Positions 54,410 to 63,525 of a DNA stretch of 64,000 nt are shown here, one piece after another (within the stretch, counting starts at the first letter, position 1; each line of letters begins with the position of its first letter). The position numbers were made by a program, and so were the translations under genes. The notes beneath the pieces are model-generated. The model ran no database searches. It was not told the DNA's origin and saw only the letters and a list, made by a program, of their open reading frames with translations. Where the stretch lies: contig CAWIHA010000013.1 of the NCBI GenBank assembly GCA_963835855.1, forward strand, positions 20,660 to 84,659. The letters run 5' to 3'. The DNA comes from CAWIHA01 sp963835855 (GTDB lineage: Bacteria > Acidobacteriota > Terriglobia > Bryobacterales > Bryobacteraceae).

Positions 54410-57202
54410 ATGAAGAAAATCCGTATTAACGAGCTGGCGCGAGAATGCGAGCAGCCGAACGGCGTGATCATCGGGATTCTGCTGCAGTTCGGCGTGACTG
54501 AAAAGAAGACGCATTCTAGCTCGATCGACGAAGACGTCGCCGATAGGATTCGGGCGCACTTTCGCGCCTTAGCTGAAGGCCGGGCAGCCGAGGGTGTCGA
54601 AGGAGCCGGCCCAGCCTCGCGTGCCGGGATCGGGGAGCCACCCATAACGGAAGCTGAAGCGGCTCTGGCCAAGGCCGAGGATGTTGAACGGTCTTCCGAA
54701 GAGGCCATCGAGCCCGCAATGCCATCCGGCCCTTCGTTTTCCCAGGGATTGACGACGGAAGAAAGGATGATGGGGCGGCCGGCCGCGCACCCCGTACGGC
54801 CGCCGCTCGCGAGGGAGGGACCTGGATCAGCCGCATCGCGTCCAGTCCTCACCGCAAAACCTCTGCCCACGCCGCGGCCTGGCCAGATTATCTCGGGCCC
54901 CCGCCAACCGTTCCCTGCCGGTACAGCGGAAGGCCCGCGGCCGCTACGTGCAGCTCCGCCCGCGCAGGCACATTTACCCGCACCTGCGAACGCGCCCGCT
55001 GCTCCGCCGGCGGCCGCAGGGCCGCGCCAGAACCTGGCAGGCCAGCCGACTGCGCGGCCCGTCGTGCCGCCGCGCGCGGATCTGGTAGCGCGGCTCGCGC
55101 AAACCAAAGCGGTCCCCGGCCAGCCGCAGGCAAGGTCCGGCGCGCCAGTTCGGCCGGCGGCCATGCCTATTCCAGGGCAGCCGATTTACAAAGGGCCGAT
55201 TCGCACCGGCCACCAATTCGTGCGCACGCGAACGACTGCGCCGGGCGGACCAGCGCCGCGCGTGCGCGGGCTGCACCCGACTACGCCCCTGCGTGGCGAG
55301 CCGCCGGCGGTGCCGTCTACCGATCAGCGTCGCGCGCAGAAGGACCGTGCTCGGGTGGCGGTCGATCGTGAGCTCGATCGCGAAGAAAAGCATCTGCGCG
55401 TTCCGATGGCGCGGCGAGAGGATCTCAGCAAGCTCGCCGAAGGTAAACAGATCACCGTGGCCGAAGGCATAACGGTTAAGGAGCTCTCAGAGAAACTCGG
55501 CCTCAAAGCGAACCTGGTGATCAAGAAGCTGGTGGACCGCAAGGTTTTTGCCACTATCAACCAGACGCTCGACCTGAAGCTGGCTGAGGCGCTGGCGCGC
55601 GACTTCGGCGCGAGCGTCTCGACGGTCGCCTATGAGGAAGAGGCGATCCAGCAGGAGCCGACGCCGGCCGGGGAAGAGACGGGGCCGCTCAAGCGCGCCC
55701 CGGTGGTTACGATCATGGGCCACGTCGATCACGGCAAGACGTCGCTGCTCGACGCGATCCGTCTCAGCAACGTTGCCGAAGGCGAGGCCGGCGGCATCAC
55801 CCAGCATATCGGGGCGTATGAGGTGGAGAAGAACGGCCGCAACATCGTCTTCATCGATACGCCTGGCCACGAGGCGTTCACGCGGATGCGCGCTCGCGGC
55901 GCCAAAGTTACCGATATCGTTGTGCTTGTGGTTGCCGCCGACGACGGCGTGATGCCGCAGACGCTCGAGGCGATCGACCACGCCCGCGCGGCGCAGGTGC
56001 CGATCATTGTCGCCATCAATAAAATCGACAAGGCCGACGCGCAACCGGAACGCGTCAAACAACAGCTCTCTGACCGCGGGCTGGTTCCAGAGGACTGGGG
56101 CGGCGAAACCGTGATGGTCCCTGTCTCCGCCCGCACCAAGCAGAACCTCGACCTGCTGCTCGAAATGATTCTGCTCGTCGCCGACATGCAAGACCTCAAG
56201 GCCAACCCGAGCCGGCCGGCGCTGGCAACGGTGCTTGAGGCCAAGCTCGACCGCGGCCGGGGTCCGGTCGCCACGGTGCTGGTGCGCAATGGCACGCTGT
56301 ACGTCGGCGACTACTTCATCTGCGGCTCGGTGTTCGGCAAGGTCCGCGCGATGTTCGACGACCGCGGCCAGCCCATCAAGGAAGCCGAGCCCAGCCGGCC
56401 GGCGGAGGTGGTGGGCCTGGAAACGCTGCCTGAAGTCGGCGAAACCTTGCAGGCGGTCACCGACACGGCAAAAGCCAAGCAGATCGTGCTTTACCGCGAG
56501 GCCAAGGTGCGCGAGCTCGCTATGTCGAAGAGCGCCCGCGTGACGCTTGAGCAACTGCACCAGCAACTCAGGGAAGGCGAAGTCAAGGAGCTGTCCGTCA
56601 TTGTGAAGACGGACGTCGGCGGTACAGCCGAAGTTCTTAGCGACACGCTGCAAAAGCTCTCGACCGACAAGGTCAGGATCCGGGTCATCCACAGCGGTGT
56701 TGGCGCGATCACCGAGACCGACGTGCTGCTCGCCTCGGCCTCCAACGCCATTATCATCGGGTTCAATGTGCGGCCCGATCGCAATGCCGGCGCGCTGGCG
56801 GAGCAGGAAAAGGTCGACATCCGGCTGTACACGATCATTTACGACTTGACGGACGAGATCAAGCGCGCCATGACCGGCATGCTCGAGCCGGTGTTCCGGG
56901 AGGTGCACCGCGGCCGCGCCGAAGTCCGCGAGGTGTTCCGGATCAGCAAGGTCGGCATGGTGGCGGGCTGCCTGGTGGTGGACGGCTCCATCACACGCGA
57001 CAGCGAAGTGCGCATCCTGCGCGACAACGTGGTGGTCTACACGGGCAAGCTCGGCTCGCTCAAGCGCTTCAAGGAAGATGCCGGGGAGGTGCGCAGCGGC
57101 CTCGAGTGCGGTATTGCCATCCAGAACTTCAACGACATCAAGCCGGGGGATGTGATCGAGGCGTTCGTGACGGAGCGGGTGGCCGCCGAGGCCCTCGCCT
57201 GA
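54410..57202 (+). CDS. infB: Translation initiation factor IF-2
   Basis: 930 residues. N-terminal domain IRINELARECEQPNG, a Pro/Ala/Arg-rich linker (about 130-315), a second IF2-N domain (about 320-395), and the GTPase: GHVDHGKT (about 437-444), DTPGHEAF (G3) and NKIDK (G4), then domains II, III and IV with GMLEPVFREVHRGRAEVREVF. Brings fMet-tRNA to the 30S subunit. 146 bp separate it from nusA. The long low-complexity linker is usual in high-GC bacteria. Confidence 0.96.
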   Translation: MKKIRINELARECEQPNGVIIGILLQFGVTEKKTHSSSIDEDVADRIRAHFRALAEGRAAEGVEGAGPASRAGIGEPPITEAEAALAKAEDVERSSEEAIEPAMPSGPSFSQGLTTEERMMGRPAAHPVRPPLAREGPGSAASRPVLTAKPLPTPRPGQIISGPRQPFPAGTAEGPRPLRAAPPAQAHLPAPANAPAAPPAAAGPRQNLAGQPTARPVVPPRADLVARLAQTKAVPGQPQARSGAPVRPAAMPIPGQPIYKGPIRTGHQFVRTRTTAPGGPAPRVRGLHPTTPLRGEPPAVPSTDQRRAQKDRARVAVDRELDREEKHLRVPMARREDLSKLAEGKQITVAEGITVKELSEKLGLKANLVIKKLVDRKVFATINQTLDLKLAEALARDFGASVSTVAYEEEAIQQEPTPAGEETGPLKRAPVVTIMGHVDHGKTSLLDAIRLSNVAEGEAGGITQHIGAYEVEKNGRNIVFIDTPGHEAFTRMRARGAKVTDIVVLVVAADDGVMPQTLEAIDHARAAQVPIIVAINKIDKADAQPERVKQQLSDRGLVPEDWGGETVMVPVSARTKQNLDLLLEMILLVADMQDLKANPSRPALATVLEAKLDRGRGPVATVLVRNGTLYVGDYFICGSVFGKVRAMFDDRGQPIKEAEPSRPAEVVGLETLPEVGETLQAVTDTAKAKQIVLYREAKVRELAMSKSARVTLEQLHQQLREGEVKELSVIVKTDVGGTAEVLSDTLQKLSTDKVRIRVIHSGVGAITETDVLLASASNAIIIGFNVRPDRNAGALAEQEKVDIRLYTIIYDLTDEIKRAMTGMLEPVFREVHRGRAEVREVFRISKVGMVAGCLVVDGSITRDSEVRILRDNVVVYTGKLGSLKRFKEDAGEVRSGLECGIAIQNFNDIKPGDVIEAFVTERVAAEALA

Positions 57203-57209
57203 TCTCGAG

Positions 57210-57497
57210 ATGGCAAACATTGGTGTGCTGACCTTCGAGATACGGCTCGACGGCTCGCACTCGCTCAAGGATAAGCGCCACGTCATCCAGAGCCTGAAGG
57301 AGCGGTTGCGTCACAAATTCAATGTGGCGGTGGCCGAAATCGAATATCAGGAGCTCTGGCAGCGTGCCGTTGTTGCCGCCGTAACGGTTTCCAGCGACCG
57401 TAGCCACGCCGCCCTGGTGCTGCAGTCGGCCGAGAAGGAAGCGGTCGCATTGCTGGGCGCTGGGCTTGTCAACGCCACCGTGGAGTGGCTGGAGTAA
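57210..57497 (+). CDS. ylxP: DUF503 protein (YlxP-like)
   Basis: 95 residues. MANIGVLTFEIRLDGSHSLKDKRHVIQSLKERLRHKFNVAVAEIEYQELWQRAV is the DUF503 pattern. 7 bp after infB and just before rbfA, as in many genomes; a role in ribosome assembly is suspected from this context. Confidence 0.92.
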   Translation: MANIGVLTFEIRLDGSHSLKDKRHVIQSLKERLRHKFNVAVAEIEYQELWQRAVVAAVTVSSDRSHAALVLQSAEKEAVALLGAGLVNATVEWLE

Positions 57498-57504
57498 GGC
57501 TCGA

Positions 57505-57885
57505 ATGGATCGGCACCGCACGGAGCGCGTTTCCGAAGCGTTGCGGGAAGAATTAGCCGAACTTATCGGATATGAGCTCGCGGACGCGCGCCTCTATGGC
57601 ATCACTGTCGGCGAGGTGCACGTGACGCCCGATATGCGCCATGCCCACGTGAGCATCCTCATGAGCGCGGATTCCGGCGAGGGGGACGTGGCTATGGAGG
57701 CGCTCGAGGGCGCGCGGAACTATCTCCGCCGGCAGTTGGCGGCGCGCATGCGGCTGTTTCGGGTACCGGAACTGCACTTCATTCGGGAGACGCCGGGCGG
57801 CCCCGCGGACCGGATCGAAGTACTCCTGGCCCGGGTTCGCAAGGGCCGAAAAAAAGTTTCTGAATCATCAAAAAACAGCTCATAA
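57505..57885 (+). CDS. rbfA: Ribosome-binding factor A
   Basis: 126 residues from the ATG at 57505 (MDRHRTERVSEALREELAELI), 7 bp after the ylxP stop; the extended frame to 57466 lies within ylxP. KH-like fold with ITVGEVHVTPDMRHAHVSI and LRRQLAARMRLFRVPELHFI, the RbfA signature. Aids late 30S maturation. Last gene of the operon; a 200 bp gap with an imperfect GC-rich hairpin near 57920 follows. Confidence 0.94.
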   Translation: MDRHRTERVSEALREELAELIGYELADARLYGITVGEVHVTPDMRHAHVSILMSADSGEGDVAMEALEGARNYLRRQLAARMRLFRVPELHFIRETPGGPADRIEVLLARVRKGRKKVSESSKNSS

Positions 57886-58086
57886 CATGGTAGACTTCGT
57901 GCTATTTTTTGTTTTGGCTGCCGCTCGTGGGCGAGAGCGGGCGGCCGATGCACCAGGATGGCGGACGATAGGAGGCGAGAAAAGTGAAAAATCGCGGCCC
58001 GCACCGAATCAGCGGCCACAATCCCATGGATTTTCACGGGTTCACGTATGCGAGGACAAAGCGGAACAGCCATGCGCATGGCTCCA

Positions 58087-59109
58087 ATGAATAGCCGGTT
58101 TTTGGACGCTTGCCGGCGCCGGCCCACAGATGCAAGACCCGTGTGGTTTATGCGACAGGCCGGCCGTTATCTCAGACAATATCGCGAGGTCCGCGCCAAG
58201 CACGGAATCCTTGAGATTTGCAAGCGGCCGGATTTGGCGGCGGCGGTGACGCTGCAGCCGGTAGAAATTCTCGATGTCGATGCGGCGATCATATTCGCCG
58301 ACTTGCTGCTGCCGCTCGAGCCGATGGGGTTGAAGCTGAAATTCGCCGGCGGCGAGGGGCCGGTGATCTCCAACCCGGTGAGCACCTCGGAGGACATCGA
58401 CACTCTATCGATATCGAATACGGACGACCTGGGCTATGTGGGCGAGGCCATTCAGATAGTTGCCAAGGCGCTCGGCGGCAAGGTGCCGGTGCTCGGCTTC
58501 GTCGGCGCGCCGTTCACGCTGGCCAGCTACATCATCGAGGGCGGGACCTCCCGCACGTTTCTGAAAACCAAGGAGATGATGTACAGCAATGAGACGCTGT
58601 GGCGCCGCCTAATGGGCAAGCTAGTGGACGTGTTGGGGCCGTTCGCAATCCTTCAGGTGGCCGCGGGCGCGCGCGCGATCCAGATCTTCGATAGCTGGGT
58701 GGGCGCGCTCGGTCCCGATGATTACGTTCGCTATGTCGCTCCCTATTCGCGCGCGCTGATCGAGCGCGTGCGCTCGACGGGCGTGCCGGTCATCCATTTC
58801 GGGACCGGCGCGGGCGGGTTCTTCCGCGAGCTGCACGCGGCTGGCGGCGATGTCCTCGGCATCGACTGGCGCGTCAATATCGACCAGGCCTGGATGGACA
58901 TCAGCTACCGCTCCGCCATTCAGGGCAACCTCGACCCCGCGGTGCTCTTTGCGCCTCTGCCCGAACTGAGAATGCGCGTGCACGAGCTGCTGAAGCGGAC
59001 GGGCGTGCGGCCCGGGCACATTTTCAATCTCGGCCACGGCATCCTGCCGGAAACGCCGGTGGACCACGTGAGAGCCGTGGTGCAGTTCGTGCGGGAATTT
59101 AAGCCGTGA
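58087..59109 (+). CDS. hemE: Uroporphyrinogen decarboxylase
   Basis: 340 residues from the ATG at 58087 (MNSRFLDACRRRPTDARPVW), giving the family length; ATGs further upstream add non-conserved residues. PVWFMRQAGRYLRQY is the signature segment with the conserved Arg pair for substrate carboxylates; GFVGAPFTLASYIIEGG and FGTGAGG follow, and the catalytic Asp lies in IIFADLLLPLE. Converts uroporphyrinogen III to coproporphyrinogen III. Overlaps hemH by 4 nt. Confidence 0.95.
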   Translation: MNSRFLDACRRRPTDARPVWFMRQAGRYLRQYREVRAKHGILEICKRPDLAAAVTLQPVEILDVDAAIIFADLLLPLEPMGLKLKFAGGEGPVISNPVSTSEDIDTLSISNTDDLGYVGEAIQIVAKALGGKVPVLGFVGAPFTLASYIIEGGTSRTFLKTKEMMYSNETLWRRLMGKLVDVLGPFAILQVAAGARAIQIFDSWVGALGPDDYVRYVAPYSRALIERVRSTGVPVIHFGTGAGGFFRELHAAGGDVLGIDWRVNIDQAWMDISYRSAIQGNLDPAVLFAPLPELRMRVHELLKRTGVRPGHIFNLGHGILPETPVDHVRAVVQFVREFKP

Positions 59110-59999
59110 ACCAGGCGGTGCTCCTGCTTGCGCACGGCGCGCCGGAGCGGATCGAGGACGTTGAAGCCTACCTGAACTGTGTGCGCGGCGGCCGGCCTAC
59201 ACCGCCCGAAATCGTCCAGGAAGTCAGACATCGCTACGCGGAGATCGGCGGCGCTTCGCCGCTGCTCGCGTGCACACGGGCGCAGGCTGAAGCGCTTGAG
59301 GCGCTGCTGGCTGCGAAGGGTTGTGGCGTCCCGGTCTACTTCGGCATGCGCAACTGGCATCCGTTCATCAAAGAGACGGTGGCGCGCATGGCGGCGGATG
59401 GCATCGAGCGGATCGTCGCAATTTGCCTCGCGCCCCAGTACTCCAAGGCCAGCGTAGGCTTCTATTTCCGGCGAACGCAGGAGGCCAAGCAGGAGCTTGG
59501 CCTTAAGGCCGAGATCGTTTGGACCAAGAGCTTCCATAACGCTCCACTGCTCATTGAGGCATTCCACGAACGCCTCGCGCCGCTGCTGCCTGTGGAACGG
59601 GTCCTGTTCACCGCGCACAGTCTGCCCGAGCGCGTACTCGAGCGCGCCGATCCTTACGGCGCCGAAGCGCGGGCAACCGCGGCGGCGGTGGCTGCGCGGG
59701 CCGGCCTCGAGAACTGGGATTTCGCGTACCAGAGCCAGGGCTTTACGGACGAGAAGTGGCTCGGGCCGGCGGTGGAATCCGTGCTCGATGGATACAAGGA
59801 TGCGGGTATCCGGAACGTCGTGCTCGCGCCGATCGGGTTCGTATGCGATCACGTTGAGATCCTCTACGACGTGGACGTGCTGTTCCGCAGCTACGCCCGC
59901 GACCGCGGAATCCGTCTGCAGCGGCCCGAATCGCTGAACGACTCGCCGGCCTTCATCGCCACGCTGGCGGAGGTGGCCACCCAGAAGTTGCGATCATGA
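59106..59999 (+). CDS. hemH: Ferrochelatase
   Basis: 297 residues, GTG start at 59106 (GTGA overlap with hemE). LLLAHGAPERIEDVEAYL, VYFGMRNWHPFIKETV, and LFTAHSLPERVLE with the metal-binding His, followed by GFVCDHVEILYDVDVLF with the conserved Asp-His and Glu pair. It is slightly shorter than the usual 310-330 and has no C-terminal 2Fe-2S cysteines. Inserts Fe(II) into protoporphyrin or coproporphyrin, depending on the partner oxidase. Confidence 0.93.
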   Translation: MNQAVLLLAHGAPERIEDVEAYLNCVRGGRPTPPEIVQEVRHRYAEIGGASPLLACTRAQAEALEALLAAKGCGVPVYFGMRNWHPFIKETVARMAADGIERIVAICLAPQYSKASVGFYFRRTQEAKQELGLKAEIVWTKSFHNAPLLIEAFHERLAPLLPVERVLFTAHSLPERVLERADPYGAEARATAAAVAARAGLENWDFAYQSQGFTDEKWLGPAVESVLDGYKDAGIRNVVLAPIGFVCDHVEILYDVDVLFRSYARDRGIRLQRPESLNDSPAFIATLAEVATQKLRS

Positions 60000-60015
60000 G
60001 GACGCTCGCACGCAG

Positions 60016-61386
60016 ATGGCTCGCGTAGCGATCATCGGGGGAGGCATCTCCGGCCTCTCCGCCGCGTATTACCTTTCCAAAGCGGGCATCGCGTCAACCA
60101 TCATCGAGCGCCAGCCGCGCCTGGGCGGAGTCATTGAAACCGCAACCATTTACGGCTGCGTGCTCGAAGCCGGTCCCGACAGTTTCCTCGCCGTCAAGCC
60201 CTGGGCGATGGACCTGATTCGAGAGCTGGGACTCGGCGGCGAGGTGATCGGGTCGAACGACCATCTGCGCGTCACCTACGTCCTGAAGGGCGGGCGCCTG
60301 GTGCCGCTGCCAGACGGTCTGATGTTCATGATCCCCACAAAAATCCTGCCGATCCTTGGCAGCCCGCTGCTCGGCTGGGGGACCAAGTTGCGCATGGCCA
60401 CGGAATGGTTTCGGAAACCCTCGGGCGCGCCGAGGAGCGATCAATCGGTGGCCGAATTCGTGGCGGAGCATTACGGCGAGGAGGCCGTCGATTACCTGGC
60501 CGAGCCGCTACTGGCTGGCGTTTACGGCGGCGATCCCGCCAAGCTGAGCGTCGCGAGCGTGCTGCCGCGCTTTATCGAAGTCGAAGCACGCTACGGGAGC
60601 CTGACTAAAGGCGTGCTGCACGAGCGGCGGAAAGTGGCTCAGGAAGCCAGGGGCCAGCCGCTCTTCCGCACGCTCAAGGACGGGCTCGGCCAACTGGTCC
60701 CGGCGATAATGGCCGCGATGAACCCGTGGGTGGAGATACGGCGCGGTGTGGCTGAAGCGCTCACGCGGAGTTCGTCCGGTTATCGCGTGCGCGTCAATGG
60801 AAATTGGCTCGATGCCGGGCGCGTGGTCCTGGCGTGCCAGGCGTACGAAGCGGGCGCGTTGGCCAGTGGCCTCGATGCCGGACTCAGCTCGCTGCTGTCC
60901 TCGATCCCGTACTCGCACTCGATTACGATCGCGCTCGGCTACAGAAAACCCCCAAGCTTCCATCCGCTGAACGGCTTCGGCTTTCTGGTGCCGAAGCGCG
61001 AACGGCGCCGCCTGGTTGCCTGCACCTGGGTGGGGACCAAATTCTCCTACCGCGTGCCGCCGGAGCTGGCGGTTCTGCGCTGCTTCTTGGGCGGCGAGGA
61101 CGGCGCGATTTTGAAAGATAGCGATGAGGCGCTCGCCGCTGCCGTGCGCGAAGAGCTGCGAGACATCATGGGCGTCGCCCAGACGCCCTTGTTCACGCAT
61201 ATCGCGCGCTGGCCGCGGTCGATGGCGCAGTACACGGTGGGCCACCCTGAGCGCGTCGCGCAAATCGAAGCGCGCATGGGCGCACTCCCTGGCCTTCACC
61301 TCGCCGGCAACGCCTATCACGGCATCGGCATCCCGGATTGCATCCGCATGGGCAAGGAAGCGGCAGAGCGGATCAGCCGGGCGTAA
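60016..61386 (+). CDS. hemY: Protoporphyrinogen/coproporphyrinogen oxidase (FAD)
   Basis: 456 residues. N-terminal dinucleotide fold VAIIGGGISGLSAAYYLSKAGI then LEAGPDSFLAVKPWAMDLI, and a C-terminal AGNAYHGIGIPDCIRMGKEAA segment that closes the FAD site, as in HemY/CgoX. Together with hemE and hemH, and with no hemN, hemF or cgo-specific gene in view, the route (protoporphyrin or coproporphyrin) cannot be decided here. Starts 16 bp after hemH. Confidence 0.92.
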   Translation: MARVAIIGGGISGLSAAYYLSKAGIASTIIERQPRLGGVIETATIYGCVLEAGPDSFLAVKPWAMDLIRELGLGGEVIGSNDHLRVTYVLKGGRLVPLPDGLMFMIPTKILPILGSPLLGWGTKLRMATEWFRKPSGAPRSDQSVAEFVAEHYGEEAVDYLAEPLLAGVYGGDPAKLSVASVLPRFIEVEARYGSLTKGVLHERRKVAQEARGQPLFRTLKDGLGQLVPAIMAAMNPWVEIRRGVAEALTRSSSGYRVRVNGNWLDAGRVVLACQAYEAGALASGLDAGLSSLLSSIPYSHSITIALGYRKPPSFHPLNGFGFLVPKRERRRLVACTWVGTKFSYRVPPELAVLRCFLGGEDGAILKDSDEALAAAVREELRDIMGVAQTPLFTHIARWPRSMAQYTVGHPERVAQIEARMGALPGLHLAGNAYHGIGIPDCIRMGKEAAERISRA

Positions 61387-61427
61387 GCGCAGGGCATAGA
61401 AGAACCATGCGCTGATCCGCGCCACCC

Positions 61428-61811
61428 CTACCGCCCAATCACCACTCTTACTTCCGTCGGCTGCACCTCCAGCCGGTCGATGTGGCGTGGTAGGTTGAAC
61501 GGTTTTCCCACCTTAGCTTTGGGGTAATAGGACCAGAGAAAGTTGCGGATAAGGTAGTCGAGCGCGGCGCCGGAGATGGCGAAGCCGGAGATCTCGACGC
61601 GATCCACATCCACGACAGCCTGGCCGCGGCTCGAGCGGATGCGCACGTCCACGCGAACCGGCCGCTCGCCCGCGAGGAGCTGGGCGAGGAACCGATTCAT
61701 CGGCTGGCCCTGCGCCTGCCGGAGCTTCGGGAAATCGATGGAAGCGAAGCCGGACGCCTGGCCCGTGCCGAGATCGACCCGCGGGTCGCGAATGCCCTGC
61801 GGCGCCACCAT
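61428..61811 (-). pseudogene. N-terminally truncated hypothetical protein
   Basis: 127 residues that read like the second half of a secreted or lipoprotein-type acidobacterial protein: ASIDFPKLRQAQGQP, VRVDVRIRSSRGQAVVDVDRVEISGFAI, LDYLIRNFLWSYYP, and a closing LPRHIDRLEVQPTEVRVVI. There is no signal peptide or start-like N-terminus, and the frame is cut near 61811, which suggests the 5' part was lost. Alternatively the ATG at 61811 is real and the protein is short. Confidence 0.5.
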
Positions 61812-62451
61812 CCAAATTGTTCCCCGGGGTTATTTCGGTCGAGCTGTGATAAGATCGAGGCCTGGGAGACGTTCATGGCATCAGACATCGAAGGCACTGA
61901 TCCCACCACTCACCCGAAGTTCCAGCGCGAGCAGCGTCAGATTACAGCAATGATGGTGAGCATTCTTGTGCGAGGTGGACGCTCTGAGAGTGAGGCTGTC
62001 AGCGAAGCGGAGGCCATATTGGCGCCGCTACCGCCGGGGCGCCAACTCTCCGGAGGGGAAGTTCGTTCCCGGCGGGCGACCGGCGCTTAACACACGCTGG
62101 AAATTCTTCAGCCGTTTGAACGGAAGTGTCTTATACTCTCCTCGGGATCAGAAATGAGCCGGGGATTCTCTCTACAATCCTGCTTGGAAAAGTGGAAGCT
62201 GTTGCTCAAGGCCGGTTTCCGCCGCCTATCTCCGGGGCATCGCCAAGTGGCTCACCCGACGCTTAAGGGTCCATCCGAGCGGTCGAATCTCGCCGAGAGC
62301 CGACTGCGAGTGTGGCTGAGCCAGACGCCCTTTCAGAAATGAACAGGCGTGACCAGCTCCGCCCCAGCTTACCGGCTGCGATCGAAGCCTATGAGGCCGT
62401 CGCGGTAGTCGAGGGTGAGCGGTAGTGGCTCAACATTGGGGGTTGATATAC
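61812..62451. other. Accessory spacer with only doubtful small genes
   Basis: The best frame is 61875-62090 on the plus strand (71 residues, starting MASDIEGTDPTTHPKFQ with GGGAGAC upstream), which is acidic and possibly a small gene, but it resembles nothing known. Another at 62154-62342 is less likely. No RNA, repeat or attachment site found. Base composition drops here towards the right end of the window. Confidence 0.3.
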
Positions 62452-62480
62452 TTGACACATGCAACTGATCGGTGTACGAT
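62452..62480 (+). promoter_or_regulatory. Promoter of a leaderless small gene
   Basis: TTGACA at 62452-62457, 17 bp spacer, TACGAT at 62475-62480. The expected start of transcription is at or one base after the ATG at 62487, so the transcript would have no leader. Confidence 0.6.
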
Positions 62481-62486
62481 CCTACG

Positions 62487-62666
62487 ATGAGCGAGGACCA
62501 CAACCTGAAGCCAAAGGAATCGGACGAGTTCGTACGGTTCAAATCGCTGGCGCAACGACTGATGACGCCCAAGGTGCGAATTCCTGAACCGGACATACCC
62601 AAGCGTCAGCGTGAGCCAAAACCAGCAAAGAAAGCAGTTAAGCGCCGGAAGGATAAGCAAAGTTGA
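62487..62666 (+). CDS. Small basic protein, unknown
   Basis: 59 residues from the ATG at 62487 (MSEDHNLKPKESDEFVRF), with a Lys/Arg-rich C-terminal tail (KPAKKAVKRRKDKQS). The preceding promoter makes it likely to be expressed. The layout (short helix then basic tail) resembles some toxin-antitoxin antitoxins and DNA-binding peptides, but no family is recognised. 60 bp before the DUF2513-like gene. Confidence 0.55.
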   Translation: MSEDHNLKPKESDEFVRFKSLAQRLMTPKVRIPEPDIPKRQREPKPAKKAVKRRKDKQS

Positions 62667-62726
62667 CAGATTCGGTTTCGATGAGACAATTTTAACGTGT
62701 GGGATTGATCTCATCAGGAGAATACC

Positions 62727-63071
62727 ATGAAGATGAATGTTGATTTGATGCGGGCTATTTTATTGAAGGGAGAGGAATTGCCTCTTGGCCCAGCGCACAA
62801 CATCGAGATTGATGGGCACACACCGGAAGAAGTCAGCTATCACATAAAGTTGCTACATGACGACGGATTGGTGGAAGCTATAGATTGTTCACACCTTCAA
62901 GCTCCATGCTGCTGGAAATTCCGAAGCATAACATCCAGTGGGCATAGGTTTCTCGCCGCCGCCCAGAACGACAGCGTTTGGCAGAAAGCAAAAGCCTTCG
63001 TCTTGAAAGCGGGTGGCGCACTCACGATTGAAGCGATGAAGACCGCCCTCACACACGTATTGAACAACTAA
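62727..63071 (+). CDS. DUF2513-like protein
   Basis: 114 residues. MNVDLMRAILLKGEE, HTPEEVSYHIKLLHDDGLVEAIDCS and ITSSGHRFLAAAQNDSVWQKAKAF form a winged-helix pattern with the WxxAK segment near the end, as in DUF2513 proteins, which are common in prophages and plasmids. A Gly-rich GAALTIEAMKTAL-like C-terminal helix follows. Function unknown. Confidence 0.78.
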   Translation: MKMNVDLMRAILLKGEELPLGPAHNIEIDGHTPEEVSYHIKLLHDDGLVEAIDCSHLQAPCCWKFRSITSSGHRFLAAAQNDSVWQKAKAFVLKAGGALTIEAMKTALTHVLNN

Positions 63072-63142
63072 CACTTCAAATCATATCCTGGTACTGTGTT
63101 TCCTGCTTGACGCCACCACAAATGCTGTGCTAGTCCATTCAA

Positions 63143-63400
63143 ATGGACGACAAAGAGTTACGAAGGTTTCTAACAGTCCTTTATGATATGGTTGATCATG
63201 TCAAGGAGCAAGCAAATAGCAACACTGAACGGCTTACAGCCATTGAAAGTGCTATTCGGTCTTTGCTAAATGGCGCTCCTCAGCAATTTGAACAATCCTT
63301 GGCAGCAACGATGGGTCACGCCCAAAATCTTGCATCAAAGAAAGATAAAGTTTCTGAGTTCGATGCCATTCGGCAAATTCTTGCTCAACTACCTCAATAG
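63143..63400 (+). CDS. Small helical protein, unknown
   Basis: 85 residues (MDDKELRRFLTVLYDMVDHVKEQ), entirely helical with heptad-like spacing in DHVKEQANSNTERLTAIESAI that may form a coiled coil. Lower GC than most of the window. A minus-strand frame from 63500 overlaps it; this one is preferred for its composition and start. No family recognised. Confidence 0.45.
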   Translation: MDDKELRRFLTVLYDMVDHVKEQANSNTERLTAIESAIRSLLNGAPQQFEQSLAATMGHAQNLASKKDKVSEFDAIRQILAQLPQ

Positions 63401-63525
63401 AGCCTTCGCCATCCAAAAAGGCGTGAATAGCAGCGGAATGTGGATCATCAATCATCCGGCCTGACCCTCCACGGTCACGCCGATATTTAGACCGTGACAA
63501 TTCCGCCGCCCCGCCATTGAAGGCG

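Noticed and set aside
54800..55350. Pro/Ala/Arg-rich low-complexity stretch in infB
   Set aside because: Normal flexible linker of IF-2 in GC-rich bacteria, not a repeat element.
63252..63500. Minus-strand frame of 82 codons with acidic, helical composition
   Set aside because: Overlaps the plus-strand small gene at 63143; only one can be real, and the plus-strand one has the better start and composition.
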